Assembly (NCBI GenBank): GCA_016714645.1
Contig: JADKCI010000001.1
Span: 1,302,001-1,366,000 of the forward strand
Reading direction: 5' to 3'
DNA length: 64,000 nucleotides
Source of the DNA: Chromatiaceae bacterium
Lineage (GTDB): Bacteria > Pseudomonadota > Gammaproteobacteria > Chromatiales > Chromatiaceae
A model generated the notes under the pieces. That model was not told the DNA's origin and made no database searches. It saw nothing but the letters and a program-made list of their open reading frames with translations. Both the position numbers and the translations under genes were made by a program. Numbering within the stretch: the stretch's first letter is position 1; each line of letters opens with the position of its first letter. Positions 25,407-35,054 of the stretch are shown here, in pieces.

Positions 25407-26237
25407 GGTAGTGCCCTGATCAGTAGGATTAATTAGCAAAATCTGCTATGGTTATATTTTCAGCATTAGGTTCATTCTCTCATGCACTGCCCTGCCTGCC
25501 ACTCTGATCACCTCGTCAAAAATGGATTCAATCCACTCAACAAGCAAATTTACCGTTGCCAGGTGTGTGGACGTCAGTTCGTACGAGATCCTGCGAAGGG
25601 ACCCATTTCCGATGAGAAGAAGGCCTTGATTGATCGTTTGCTTTTAGAAAGAATCTCGTTAGCTGGAATTGCACGTAGTGTTGGGGTTTCAGAGTGCTGG
25701 CTGCAGCACTCTGTCAATAAAAAATATGCAGAGGTGCCCCGGGAGATCATCGTTAAAAAAAAACGGGAGGGCGACTGATCATCGAATGTGATGAAGTATG
25801 GTCTTTTGTTATAAAACATGATAATAAACAATGGGTTTTGTTGGCTATAGACCGAGATACCCGTGAAATTGTTGGTCTTTATATTGGTGACCGGAGTGCG
25901 CAATCCGCCCAGCATTTATGGGACTCTCTACCACGTGACTATCGTCAAAACGCGCTGAGCTATACCGACTTTTGGGAGGCTTATACGGCCGTCTTTCCCG
26001 CCACACGCCATCTTCCCGTTGGTAAGGAATCGGGCAAAACCAATCACATTGAAAGATTCAACAATACGCTTCGGCAACGTGTTTCTCGACTGGTAAGGAA
26101 AGCACTGTCTTTCTCGAAAAAACTGGAAAACCATATCGGAGCCATTTGGTATTTTGTTCATCACTATAACGCCTCACGCCCAATTAATAATCAAAAGACG
26201 CTCAAGCCATTGCTTTCCTTCTAATCGGGGCACTACC
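25407..26237 (+). mobile_element. IS1-family insertion sequence
   Basis: 831 bp, left end GGTAGTGCCCTGATCAG, right end CGGGGCACTACC, flanked by AAATCTTA on both sides (25399-25406, 26238-26245), a perfect 8-bp target duplication. It carries an IS1-type split transposase. It landed 11 bases from the MITE copy 2. Confidence 0.9.
25482..26224 (+). CDS. IS1-family transposase InsAB', two frames with -1 shift
   Basis: InsA frame (25482-25778, 98 residues): zinc ribbon CPAC-x12-FNPLNKQIYRCQVCGRQF and an HTH (SLAGIARSVGVSECWLQHSV). InsB frame (to 26224): IIECDEVWSFVIKHDNKQW with the first Asp, ALSYTDFWEAYTAVFP (second), and KTNHIERFNNTLRQRVSRLV with the catalytic Glu. The frames join by a -1 shift at nine A (25755-25763, ending A_AAA_AAC). 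Everything needed is intact. Confidence 0.88.
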
Positions 26238-26245
26238 AAATCTTA

Positions 26246-27278
26246 ATTTCATGTGCGAATATTCCCTAGTTTTGGTTTTTATTCTGGGGCCAAAAGTTTG
26301 GAAGCTAGCTAAATGCCTGTGTTGCTTATCTGACACGATGGTTTTAGCCACCCGTAGCAAACCTATTTGAGCACCGCGTATCTAACGTCGCAGCGTTAAC
26401 CCCGGTTATTTACCGAACACCTGATGATAAATCCCGCTTTCTGTCCCGAACCCAGTCCACAGGCTAGACCCCCTTTGCCCCGAGGTCTACTCATCAAATA
26501 CGACCAAATCACTATCATTTGCGACATTTAGGCCGTTTTACTGATATTACTCAACTACATAAAAAAGTTGAACTTTTTTCATCTCCCCCAAGATCGTTGA
26601 TCCAGGTCAATTTGGGCAGCATATCCCTCAGTCCCTGCACCTTGCCCGTACCCCATCGCCAGAATCTCCGATGTGATTATGATCTTGGCTTTTTATTATA
26701 CAACCCTTAAATTAATCCATGTATAAATACGACATTTTTGGCAATTATTAAACTAAACCAATATGTTAAGATATTTGTATCTGCTGTTTGAGGAGTCCAA
26801 ATGGCGCAGAACTTCCCAAGAAATCTATCAATACTTATTATTGATGCAGCAGTGGTTCTCCCCATCTTGAGGGATACGCTGAAAATCTTTCCGTCTTACT
26901 GTCCTTCTTGTCCGCTCTATGCATGCCATCAGGCCATGGCAAGCCCGCAGTGCCCCTGCTCCTTTTAGAGCCGAATGCCGCTCCTTGCAGAGCAAACTGC
27001 CATAGCTCACTGATACATAATAGGTTTCAAGAAAACCATCTGCTCCTGGTAGATGGTCCTAACAGTAGCGATGCAAAGCCGGTTCAACATACCCATGCCA
27101 GTGCTTGGCTGTTTCACGCCGTCTTTCCTGGTCACCCACACCCTTCCCACGGTGGCCACAGCCCGTTTCGCGGTCTTTGTCGTTTCCAGTACCACTAATT
27201 TCACTTAGTAAAATCCACGGCACCCACCGCATATCATTTTCACCCACACCCCACCCAATACCCCTTCACAGCCCAGTG
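26246..27278. other. About 1 kb without a recognisable gene
   Basis: AT-rich on the left, becoming GC-rich after about 26.9 kb. Only short frames without family resemblance are open on either strand. A perfect palindrome AAAAAGTT-G-AACTTTTT sits near 26563-26579. Probably decayed mobile DNA. Confidence 0.4.
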
Positions 27279-27314
27279 TGCCAGGGGTGAGCGCCGTGAC
27301 CCTCACCCCTGGCA
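27279..27314. terminator. 12-bp perfect hairpin after the recombinase remnant
   Basis: TGCCAGGGGTGA (27279-27290) pairs with TCACCCCTGGCA (27303-27314), with a 12-base loop. It lies just past the 3' end of the integrase remnant. No T-run; it could be a terminator or part of an old attachment site. Confidence 0.45.
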
Positions 27315-27316
27315 TC

Positions 27317-27650
27317 TCAGAGCCCGGAAGCCGCCGATACCGACTCCATTGCCTGACGCCGGGCGTCATCCGTCAAATGGGCATGGCGCTGGGTGGTCTT
27401 CGCTTGGGCATGCCCCAACACCTATAGAGACTGACCCCCTGACTGGCCATCAACGACGCCGCCGTATGCCGCAGATCATGCCAACGACAGAGCGGCACCC
27501 CCGCCCGCCTGTCTCCGGGCGGTGTCCCAGGCGTGATAGAAGGAGACGTAGGGTTTGCCCGTCTGCGGATTGGGCAACAGCCAGGGGGATGTTCTCGGCA
27601 GTCCCGCCAGAGTCCGGGCGCTGGCGTTCTTCGGTGGGGTGCCCGAGGTC
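27317..27650 (-). pseudogene. Broken tyrosine recombinase (integrase), C-terminal catalytic part
   Basis: Blocks in order: SPWLLPNPQTGKPYVSFYHA, WDTARRQAG, (frameshift in a G-run near 27505) VPLCRWHDLRHTAASLMASQ, (second shift near 27420) VLGHAQAKTTQRHAHLTDDA, RRQAMESVSAASGL, stop. HDLRHTA keeps the His-x-x-Arg of the catalytic box and LGH the third basic position, but the catalytic Tyr of TTQRYAHL is a His here. At least two frameshifts plus that change make it inactive. Marks the right end of the island. Confidence 0.8.
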
Positions 27651-27696
27651 ATCAGAAATTTACTCGACTTGGCCAGACCCGACCCGCGTTTTGGGT

Positions 27697-27719
27697 CAAA
27701 TTACCAAACGAACCCATTT
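27697..27719. repeat. 23-bp direct repeat, copy 1
   Basis: The sequence CAAATTACCAAACGAACCCA followed by TTT, repeated exactly at 27762-27784 (65 bp between starts). The spacer is GC-rich, the repeat is not. It lies between the integrase remnant and acnB in DNA with no credible gene. Confidence 0.7.
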
Positions 27720-27761
27720 GCGGGGGCACGGGGAACGGGCGCCCAGCGGCGCGAAAAAGGC

Positions 27762-27784
27762 CAAATTACCAAACGAACCCATTT
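27762..27784. repeat. 23-bp direct repeat, copy 2
   Basis: Exact second copy of the repeat at 27697-27719. The 300 bases on to the acnB terminator contain no gene I can support. Confidence 0.7.
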
Positions 27785-28085
27785 TGCCCGGCCGGGGCCG
27801 CCGCTATCCCGGCCGCTCTTCACCTCCCGGGTTCCCGCGGGCTTCCCGTCGCCGGCGGAGGAGTATGCCGAGGGGCCCCTCGACCTTCACCACTACTCCG
27901 GCCTCGCACCAGATCGGTCAGCCGGTATTTCTGCCGGCTGCTGCATGGTTTATCCGGGATGGTCATTTCAATCAGCCCAGCCTCCAGGGCCGGGAGCAGA
28001 TACGCCTTGCGGAAATGCTCATCGTCGTTCTGGTTCGTTCCAAGATGGAACTCCCGCCCTTAACCTCAAAGGCCTCTTAGCTGAC

Positions 28086-28115
28086 AAAAAAGCCCGCCGG
28101 GTTGCCCCGGCGGGC
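28086..28115 (-). terminator. Rho-independent terminator of acnB
   Basis: Minus strand: stem GCCCGCCGG/CCGGCGGGC with 6-base loop, followed by six T, 30 bases after the acnB stop. Confidence 0.85.
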
Positions 28116-28146
28116 CCTGGCGCGGTCCGGCGCTGGGCCGGACCGA

Positions 28147-30738
28147 TCAGGCGGCGACGGCCTTGGCAGTCTCGGCGTATTCCTCGATCTGGTCAAAGTT
28201 CAGGTAGCGGTACACGCTGGCGGCGTCCTGGTTGATGATGCCCATCTCGGCCTGGTATTCGGCCACGGTCGGCAGCTTGCCCAGTTTGGAGGCGATGGCC
28301 GCCAACTCCGCCGAGGCCAAGTAGACGTTGGCGTTCTTGCCGAGGCGGTTCGGGAAGTTGCGGGTGCTGGTGCTGACCACCGTGGCGCCTTCGCGCACCT
28401 GGGCCTGGTTGCCCATGCAGAGGCTGCAGCCGGGCATTTCGGTACGGGCGCCGGCGATGCCGAAGGTGTTGTAGTGGCCTTCCTTGACCAGTTCGCTCTG
28501 GTCCATCTTGGTCGGCGGCGCCACCCACAGCTTGACGGGGATGTCACGCTGGCCGCCCAACAGCTTGGCGGCGGCCCGGAAGTGGCCGATGTTGGTCATG
28601 CAGGAGCCGATGAAGGCCTCGTCGATCTTGGTGCCCGCGACCTCGCTGAGGAACTTGGCGTCGTCCGGGTCGTTGGGGCAGCAGAGGATGGGCTCCTTGA
28701 TGTCGGCCAGGTCGATCTCGATGACGGCGGCGTATTCGGCATCCGGGTCGGCTTCGAGCAGTTGCGGGTTGGCCAGCCAGGCCTCGACGGCCTCGATGCG
28801 GCGCTCCAGGGTGCGCCGGTCCTGGTAGTCGTCGGCGATCATCTTCTTCATCAGCATGATGTTGCTGGTCAGGTACTCGATGATGGGTGCCTGGTTCAGC
28901 TTGATGGTGCAGCCGGCGGCGGAGCGCTCGGCGCTGGCGTCGCTCAACTCGAACGCCTGTTCGACCTTCAGATCGGGCAGGCCCTCGATCTCCAGGATGC
29001 GCCCGGAGAAGGCGTTGACCTTGCCGGCCTTGGCCACCGTCAGCAGGCCGGCCTTGATGGCGTAGAGGGGGATGGCGTGGACCAGGTCGCGCAGGGTGAC
29101 GCCGGGCTGCATCTCGCCCTTGAAGCGCACCAGGACGGACTCCGGCATGTCCAAAGGCATGACGCCGGTGGCGGCGGCGAAGGCGACCAGGCCGGAGCCG
29201 GCGGGGAAGCTGATGCCGATGGGGAAGCGGGTGTGGCTGTCGCCACCGGTGCCGACGGTGTCGGGCAGGAGCAGGCGGTTGAGCCAGCTATGGATGACGC
29301 CGTCGCCGGGGCGCAGGGAGACGCCGCCGCGGGTGCTGATGAAGGTCGGCAGCTCGCGGTGGGTCTTGACGTCCACCGGCTTGGGATAGGCGGCGGTGTG
29401 GCAGAAGGACTGCATCACCAGGTCGGCGGAAAAGCCCAGGCAGGCCAGGTCCTTGAGCTCATCGCGGGTCATGGGGCCCGTGGTGTCCTGGCTGCCGACG
29501 GTGGTCATGCGGGGTTCGCAGTAGGTGCCGGGACGAATGCCATGGCCCTCGGGCAGGCCGCAGGCGCGGCCGACCATCTTCTGCGCCACCGTGAAGCCCT
29601 TGCCGGTGTCCACCGGGGGCTTGGGCAGGCGGAAGATGGTGGAGGCGGGCAGGCACAGGAAGTCGCGCGCCCGGGCGGTGAGGCCGCGGCCGATGATGAG
29701 ATTGATGCGGCCGCCGGCGCGCACCTCGTCCAGCAAGACCTCGCTCTTGAGCTGGAACTCGGCGAGGGTGGCGCCGTTCTTCAGGATTTTGCCGTCATAG
29801 GGCAGGACGTCAACAACATCGCCCATCTCCAGGCCGGACACGTCCAGTTCGATGGGCAGGGAGCCGGAGTCCTCCTGGGTGTTGAAGAAGATGGGCGCGA
29901 TCTTGCCGCCCAGGGTCACGCCGCCGAAGCGCTTGTTGGGTACGTAGGGGATGTCCTGGCCGGTGGCCCAGACGACGCTGTTGGTGGCGCTTTTGCGGCT
30001 GGAGCCGGTGCCGACGACATCGCCGACGTAGGCCACCAGGTGGCCATTGTTCTTGAGGTCCTCGATGAACCGCATGGGGCCGCGCTTACCGTCTTCCTCG
30101 GGCTGGAAGGCCGCGTCGGGACGGGTGTTTTTGAGCATGGCCAGATAATGCAGCGGGATGTCCGGACGGCTCCAGGCGTCGGGCGCGGGTGAGAGGTCGT
30201 CGGTGTTGGTCTCGCCGGGCACCTTGAAGACGGTGATGGTGATGGACTGGGGCACCTCGGGGCGGCTGGTGAACCACTCGGCGTCGGCCCAGCTCTGGAT
30301 GACAGCCTGCGCCTGAGCATTACCGGCCTTGGCCTTGTCGGCGACGTCGTTGAAGAAGTCGAACATCAGCAGGGTCTTTTTCAGGCCCGCGGCGGCTACG
30401 GCGGCGACCTCGGGGTCGTCCAGCAGTTCGATCAGGGGGTGGACGTTGTAGCCGCCCACCATGGTGCCCAGCAGCTCGGTGGCCTTGGCCTTGCCGATCA
30501 GGCCGACCTGGATGTCGCCATGCGCCACGGCCGCCAGGAAGCTGGCCTTGACCTGGGCGGCTTCGTCCACGCCGGGCGGTACCCGATGGGTCAGCAGGTC
30601 CAGTAGGAAGGCTTCTTCGCCGGCGGGGGGGTGCTTGATCAGCTCGATCAGCTCGGCGGTCTGCGGGGCGGTCAGGGGCAGCGGCGGAATTCCGAGGGCG
30701 GCGCGTTCGGCCACATGTTGACGGTAGGCTTGCAGCAT
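28147..30738 (-). CDS. acnB: Aconitate hydratase B
   Basis: 863 residues. Converts citrate to isocitrate through cis-aconitate (and 2-methyl-cis-aconitate hydration) in the TCA cycle. Starts MLQAYRQHVAERAALGIPPL, the AcnB HEAT-like N-terminus; swivel domain near 170-380 (FKVPGETNTDDLSPAPDAWS); [4Fe-4S] ligands in SCMTNIGHFRAAAKLLGG and PGCSLCMGNQAQV near the C-terminus; substrate loops TGGDSHTRFP and RNFPNR also present. AAGGA upstream of the ATG. Divergent from glnE, followed by a good terminator. Confidence 0.97.
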   Translation of the reverse strand: MLQAYRQHVAERAALGIPPLPLTAPQTAELIELIKHPPAGEEAFLLDLLTHRVPPGVDEAAQVKASFLAAVAHGDIQVGLIGKAKATELLGTMVGGYNVHPLIELLDDPEVAAVAAAGLKKTLLMFDFFNDVADKAKAGNAQAQAVIQSWADAEWFTSRPEVPQSITITVFKVPGETNTDDLSPAPDAWSRPDIPLHYLAMLKNTRPDAAFQPEEDGKRGPMRFIEDLKNNGHLVAYVGDVVGTGSSRKSATNSVVWATGQDIPYVPNKRFGGVTLGGKIAPIFFNTQEDSGSLPIELDVSGLEMGDVVDVLPYDGKILKNGATLAEFQLKSEVLLDEVRAGGRINLIIGRGLTARARDFLCLPASTIFRLPKPPVDTGKGFTVAQKMVGRACGLPEGHGIRPGTYCEPRMTTVGSQDTTGPMTRDELKDLACLGFSADLVMQSFCHTAAYPKPVDVKTHRELPTFISTRGGVSLRPGDGVIHSWLNRLLLPDTVGTGGDSHTRFPIGISFPAGSGLVAFAAATGVMPLDMPESVLVRFKGEMQPGVTLRDLVHAIPLYAIKAGLLTVAKAGKVNAFSGRILEIEGLPDLKVEQAFELSDASAERSAAGCTIKLNQAPIIEYLTSNIMLMKKMIADDYQDRRTLERRIEAVEAWLANPQLLEADPDAEYAAVIEIDLADIKEPILCCPNDPDDAKFLSEVAGTKIDEAFIGSCMTNIGHFRAAAKLLGGQRDIPVKLWVAPPTKMDQSELVKEGHYNTFGIAGARTEMPGCSLCMGNQAQVREGATVVSTSTRNFPNRLGKNANVYLASAELAAIASKLGKLPTVAEYQAEMGIINQDAASVYRYLNFDQIEEYAETAKAVAA

Positions 30739-30939
30739 GGGAAATCCTTCTTATTTGGTGGTGAGCGAAGCGGCCATTTTAGCCAATAATGGGGCCAGGG
30801 ATGCGAGAGATGGCGGGCGGCATGGGTCAGGCCGTGCTCGACTCTTTGGCCCTGGCGGAATGGCTCGATGGATTGGGCCAGCAAGATGGATCCTAACCCG
30901 GGCGACCGCCCTTGACCTCGGCAAAACAGGCTTGAAATT

Positions 30940-33810
30940 ATGACGGTGGCAGCGGAACCCATGGCCCATGCGGAGCGCCTCTGGCGGGAGTGGCTGGACT
31001 GGGCGGCGGGGCAGGGGATGGCCGTCCCCTCCGCCCGGGACCCGGCATTTGAAGAGACCCGGGCCCGGGTCTGGGAGGCGAGTGACTTTGTCGCCACCAC
31101 CGTCGCCCGTTACCCCGAGACCTTTGCCCAGCTCCTGGCCTCGGGTGATCTGGACCGCCCCTATGAGCCGGGCGAGATGGGCCAGGGGCTAGCCGCGGCG
31201 CTGGCAGACCTGCAACAGGCGGGCGCCGATGACGAGGGCCTCCAGCGTCGCCTGCGCCGCTTTCGCCGCCGCGAGATGCTGCGCCTTATCTGGCGGGATC
31301 TGGGCGGGGCCGCCGCCCTGGAGGAGACCCTGGAGGATCTCAGTGAACTGGCGGATGTATGCGTCAACCAGGCCCTGGATTGGACCCAGGCCTGGACGCG
31401 GGCGGAGCTGGGCACCCCCCGCAATGCCAAGGGCGAGGCACAGGGGTTGCTGGTCATCGGCATGGGCAAGCTGGGGGCGCGGGAGCTCAATATGTCCTCG
31501 GACATCGACCTCATCCTGGCCTATCCGGAGACGGGTCTGGTCGATGGCCCCCGGCGGCTGACCAACGAGCAATTCTTTATCCGGCTGGGGCAGCGTCTGG
31601 TGCGGGCCCTGGACGCGCCCACCGTCGATGGCTTCGTCTTTCGTGTCGATACCCGCCTGCGGCCCTTTGGCGACTCTGGCCCCCTGGTCATGAGCTTTAC
31701 CGCCATGGAGTACTACTACCAGGACCAGGCGCGGGAGTGGGAGCGCTACGCCATGGTGAAGGCGCGGGTGGTGGCCGGTCCCCGGGACCAGGCGGAGCAG
31801 CTCGCGGCCCTGCTGCGGCCCTTCGTCTATCGGCGCTATTTAGACTTTGGCGCTATCGAATCCATCCGCGATATGAAGGCCATGATCGCCAAGGAACTCC
31901 AGCGCAAGGGCATGGCGGACAACGTCAAGCTGGGGCCGGGGGGCATCCGGGAGATCGAGTTTATCGGCCAGACCTTCCAGCTCGTGCGCGGGGGGCGCGA
32001 TCCCCAACTGCAGATTCGCCCCATCCGCGCGGTCTTGCGGTTGCTGGGAGAGCGCGGCCTCTTGCCCGCCGACGCCGTCCAGCAGCTCGACGCCGCCTAC
32101 GTCTTTCTGAGGCGCGTGGAAAATCGCCTCCAGGCCTGGAAGGATCAGCAGACCTATCGTCTGCCCGAGGACGACCTGGGCCGGCTGCGTCTGGCCCGGT
32201 CCATGGGCTTCGGCGACTGGCCGGGATTCCTCGCGACCCTCGACGAGCACCGGCGGCAGGTCCAGGGCCAATTCGACAGCCTCTTCGCCGCGCCTCAGGC
32301 CGAACAGGCCCAGCAGGAACCGGCCTTCACCGCCCTGTGGCGCGGGCGCCTGGAGGCGACCCAGGCGGAGGAGCTGCTGAGTCAGGCCGGGTTTGCCGAT
32401 CCCCAGGCGGCGCGGCTGAGCCTGGAGGCCTTCCGCGAGGGAGTCCATCGCAAGGATCTCGGCAGTCGTGGGCGCGAGCGGCTGGGGCAACTCATGCCCC
32501 TGGCCCTGCCCATGATCGCCGGTTCCGAGGCCCCGGACCTGGCCCTGGAGCGGGTGCTGCGGGTGCTGGAGGCGGTGGCCCGCCGCACCGCCTATCTGGC
32601 GATGCTGGTGGAGCGGCCCGTCATCCTGTCCCAACTGGTGCGACTCACGGGCATGAGCCCCTGGATCGGCCAGCAGATCGTCCGCCAGCCCCTGCTGCTC
32701 GACGAGCTGATCGATACCCGCCGCCTCTATTCACCCCTGCGCCGGGCCGAGCTGGAGGCCGAGCTGGATGCCCTCCTGGACCCCCTGGACCCGGAGGACC
32801 TGGAACAGCAGATGGAGCGGCTGCGCCAGTTCGCCCAAGGCAACCGGCTGCGGGTCGCCGCCGCCGATCTGACGGGGGCCATCCCCCTCATGGTGGTCAG
32901 CGACTATCTCACCGACATCGCCGAGGCCAGCCTGGAGCGCATTGTCGCCCTGACCTATCGCCATCTGGTCCAGCGGCATGGGGCCCCCGCCGGGGTGGGG
33001 GCCGGGGAGACCGGCTTTCTGGTGGTCGGTTATGGCAAGCTGGGGGGGATCGAGTTGGGCTATGGCTCGGACCTGGATCTGGTCTTTCTCCACGGCAGCG
33101 ATAGCGTCAATGCCATGACCGCCGGTCCCAAGGTCCTGGCCAACGACCAGTTCTATGCGCGCCTGGGCCAGCGCGCCATTCATATGATGACCACCCAGAC
33201 CCCTTCCGGTCAGCTCTACGACGTCGATATGCGCCTGCGCCCGGATGGCAATAAGGGGCTTTTGGTGCGGTCCCTCGCTTCCTTCGCGAACTACCAGGTC
33301 CAGGAGGCCTGGACCTGGGAACATCAGGCCCTGGTGCGCGCCCGGCCCCTGGCGGGTGATCGGGGCCTCTATGAACGCTTCGCCCGTATTCGCCGCGAGG
33401 TCCTCTGCCGGGAGCGCGATCCGGACCGCTTGCGCGGGGAGGTGCGGGAGATGCGGACCAAGATGCGCGCCAGCCTGGACAAGAGCGGCGGGGGCCGCTT
33501 CGACCTCAAACAGGGTCAGGGCGGTATTGCGGACATCGAGTTTATGGTTCAATACTCAATCCTGCGGTGGGCAGCTCAATATCCGGAACTGGCCGATTGG
33601 TCCGATAACATCCGGCTGCTGGAAAGCCTGGGCCGGCTGGATCTCCTGCCGGGCCCGGCGGCGACGGATCTCACCGCGGCCTATAAGGCTCTGCGGGCCG
33701 CCTACCATCGCGGCGCCTTGCAGGATGAGCCGACCCGGGTCGCCGCGGACGTGCTGCTCGACAGCCGCGAGCGGGTGGCGGCCCTGTGGCGAACATTGAT
33801 GGAGGATTGA
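30940..33810 (+). CDS. glnE: Glutamine synthetase adenylyltransferase/deadenylase
   Basis: 956 residues. Adds and removes AMP on glutamine synthetase in response to PII, matching nitrogen supply. Two nucleotidyltransferase domains: N-terminal deadenylase with GMGKLGARELNMSSDIDLIL near 173-192, and C-terminal adenylylase with GYGKLGGIELGYGSDLDLVF near 697-716; each keeps the GS-x-D-x-D/SD-x-D metal pair. Length matches the family. No other nitrogen gene is adjacent. Confidence 0.97.
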   Translation: MTVAAEPMAHAERLWREWLDWAAGQGMAVPSARDPAFEETRARVWEASDFVATTVARYPETFAQLLASGDLDRPYEPGEMGQGLAAALADLQQAGADDEGLQRRLRRFRRREMLRLIWRDLGGAAALEETLEDLSELADVCVNQALDWTQAWTRAELGTPRNAKGEAQGLLVIGMGKLGARELNMSSDIDLILAYPETGLVDGPRRLTNEQFFIRLGQRLVRALDAPTVDGFVFRVDTRLRPFGDSGPLVMSFTAMEYYYQDQAREWERYAMVKARVVAGPRDQAEQLAALLRPFVYRRYLDFGAIESIRDMKAMIAKELQRKGMADNVKLGPGGIREIEFIGQTFQLVRGGRDPQLQIRPIRAVLRLLGERGLLPADAVQQLDAAYVFLRRVENRLQAWKDQQTYRLPEDDLGRLRLARSMGFGDWPGFLATLDEHRRQVQGQFDSLFAAPQAEQAQQEPAFTALWRGRLEATQAEELLSQAGFADPQAARLSLEAFREGVHRKDLGSRGRERLGQLMPLALPMIAGSEAPDLALERVLRVLEAVARRTAYLAMLVERPVILSQLVRLTGMSPWIGQQIVRQPLLLDELIDTRRLYSPLRRAELEAELDALLDPLDPEDLEQQMERLRQFAQGNRLRVAAADLTGAIPLMVVSDYLTDIAEASLERIVALTYRHLVQRHGAPAGVGAGETGFLVVGYGKLGGIELGYGSDLDLVFLHGSDSVNAMTAGPKVLANDQFYARLGQRAIHMMTTQTPSGQLYDVDMRLRPDGNKGLLVRSLASFANYQVQEAWTWEHQALVRARPLAGDRGLYERFARIRREVLCRERDPDRLRGEVREMRTKMRASLDKSGGGRFDLKQGQGGIADIEFMVQYSILRWAAQYPELADWSDNIRLLESLGRLDLLPGPAATDLTAAYKALRAAYHRGALQDEPTRVAADVLLDSRERVAALWRTLMED

Positions 33811-33903
33811 GGTCCGGCCCCGCCGTGCCCGTCCCCGACCCTGGGGGGCCCTATCCTGGCAAGGCGCCAGTCTGGCGGTCCGCGACCTAATCAGGAGAAG
33901 ATC

Positions 33904-34827
33904 ATGAGAACGATGGCGGACCGTGACGGCCTCATCTGGCTGGACGGCGACTTGGTGCCCTGGCGCGAGGCCAAGGTCCATGTGCTGACCCATACCCTGC
34001 ACTATGGCATGGGTGTCTTCGAGGGTGTCCGGGCCTACGCGACCGATCAAGGCGCCGCCATCTTCCGGCTGCGCGAGCATACGGACCGCCTCTTCAACTC
34101 CGCCAAAATCCTGGGCATGCCCATGCCCTATGACCGCGCCACCCTGGACGAGGCCCAATGCGCGGCGGTGCGCGAGAACGGCCTGGCCTCCGCCTACATC
34201 CGCCCCATGTGCTTTTACGGCTCCGAGGGCATGGGCCTGCGCGCCGATAACCTGCAGGTCCACTGCATGGTGGCTGCCTGGGAGTGGGGCGCCTATCTGG
34301 GCGAGGACAATATGCGCAACGGTATTCGCATCCGCGTGTCCTCCTTCACCCGCCACCATGTCAATATCACCATGTGCCGGGCCAAGGCCAACGGCAACTA
34401 CATGAATTCCATGATGGCGCTTCAGGAGGCCCTGCGGGATGGCTATGACGAGGCTCTGCTGCTGGACGCCTCGGGCTATGTCATGGAGGGCAGTGGCGAG
34501 AACATCTTCCTGGTGCGGGATGGCATCCTCTATACCCCGGACCTAACCTCGGCCCTGGACGGCATCACCCGCCGCAGTATCATCCAGGTGGCGGAGGAGT
34601 TGGGCATCCGGGTGGTCGAGAAGCGCATCACCCGCGATGAGGTCTATATCGCGGACGAGGCCTTCTTTACCGGCACCGCCGCCGAGGTGACCCCGATTCG
34701 CGAGGTCGATAATCGCGTCATTGGCAGCGGCACCCGGGGACCCATCACCCAGCGCTTACAAAGTCTTTACTTCGATCAGGTCCACGGTCGCCGCGACGAG
34801 CATCCCGAGTGGCTCACGCTGGTCTGA
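33904..34827 (+). CDS. ilvE: Branched-chain amino acid aminotransferase
   Basis: 307 residues, fold-type IV PLP enzyme, last step of Ile, Leu and Val synthesis. Begins ADRDGLIWLDGDLVPWREAK; HYGMGVFEGVRAY is the substrate loop; the PLP lysine is in MCRAKANGNYMNSMMA near residue 161; EGSGENIFLVRDG and ALDGITRRSIIQVA are the phosphate-binding segments. CAGGAGAAG is placed well before the ATG. Followed 30 bases later by a small zinc-ribbon gene, so probably co-transcribed. Confidence 0.96.
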   Translation: MRTMADRDGLIWLDGDLVPWREAKVHVLTHTLHYGMGVFEGVRAYATDQGAAIFRLREHTDRLFNSAKILGMPMPYDRATLDEAQCAAVRENGLASAYIRPMCFYGSEGMGLRADNLQVHCMVAAWEWGAYLGEDNMRNGIRIRVSSFTRHHVNITMCRAKANGNYMNSMMALQEALRDGYDEALLLDASGYVMEGSGENIFLVRDGILYTPDLTSALDGITRRSIIQVAEELGIRVVEKRITRDEVYIADEAFFTGTAAEVTPIREVDNRVIGSGTRGPITQRLQSLYFDQVHGRRDEHPEWLTLV

Positions 34828-34859
34828 CCTCCCGCTACCCTCACGAGGAGAATCCGATC

Positions 34860-35048
34860 ATGGCCGCAGCCGCCGACAATGCCCAGACCCGGGAAGTGAT
34901 TTCCATCACCCGCAAGGATCTGCCCCTGGCCTGTCCCCCGCTGGGGGATAAGTTCTGGAGTCAGCACCCCCGGGTCTTTCTCCCCATCGAAAAGACCGGC
35001 GAGGCCACCTGTCCCTATTGCGGGGCCCGTTACCAACTCCGGGATTAG
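34860..35048 (+). CDS. zf-CHCC family small zinc-ribbon protein
   Basis: 62 residues. Ends in HPRVFLPIEKTGEATCPYCG followed by ARYQLRD; the Cys-His-Cys-Cys set is the zf-CHCC pattern also found in the NDUFS6-like subunit. Role not established. Sits in the ilvE unit with ACGAGGAG upstream. Confidence 0.85.
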   Translation: MAAAADNAQTREVISITRKDLPLACPPLGDKFWSQHPRVFLPIEKTGEATCPYCGARYQLRD

Positions 35049-35054
35049 GGGGTT

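Noticed and set aside
27697..27784. Possible CRISPR array
   Set aside because: Only two repeat copies and no cas genes; the spacing alone is not enough.
27349..28235. Overlapping plus-strand ORFs between the integrase remnant and acnB
   Set aside because: They run antisense to the integrase remnant and through the 23-bp repeats, with no consistent codon use or family similarity.
28102..30192. 696-codon plus-strand ORF opposite acnB
   Set aside because: Low-complexity Gly/Asp/His shadow of a highly conserved gene on the other strand.
31359..33104. 581-codon plus-strand ORF inside glnE
   Set aside because: Out-of-frame reading of glnE, Pro/Gly/Arg-rich, no recognisable domain.
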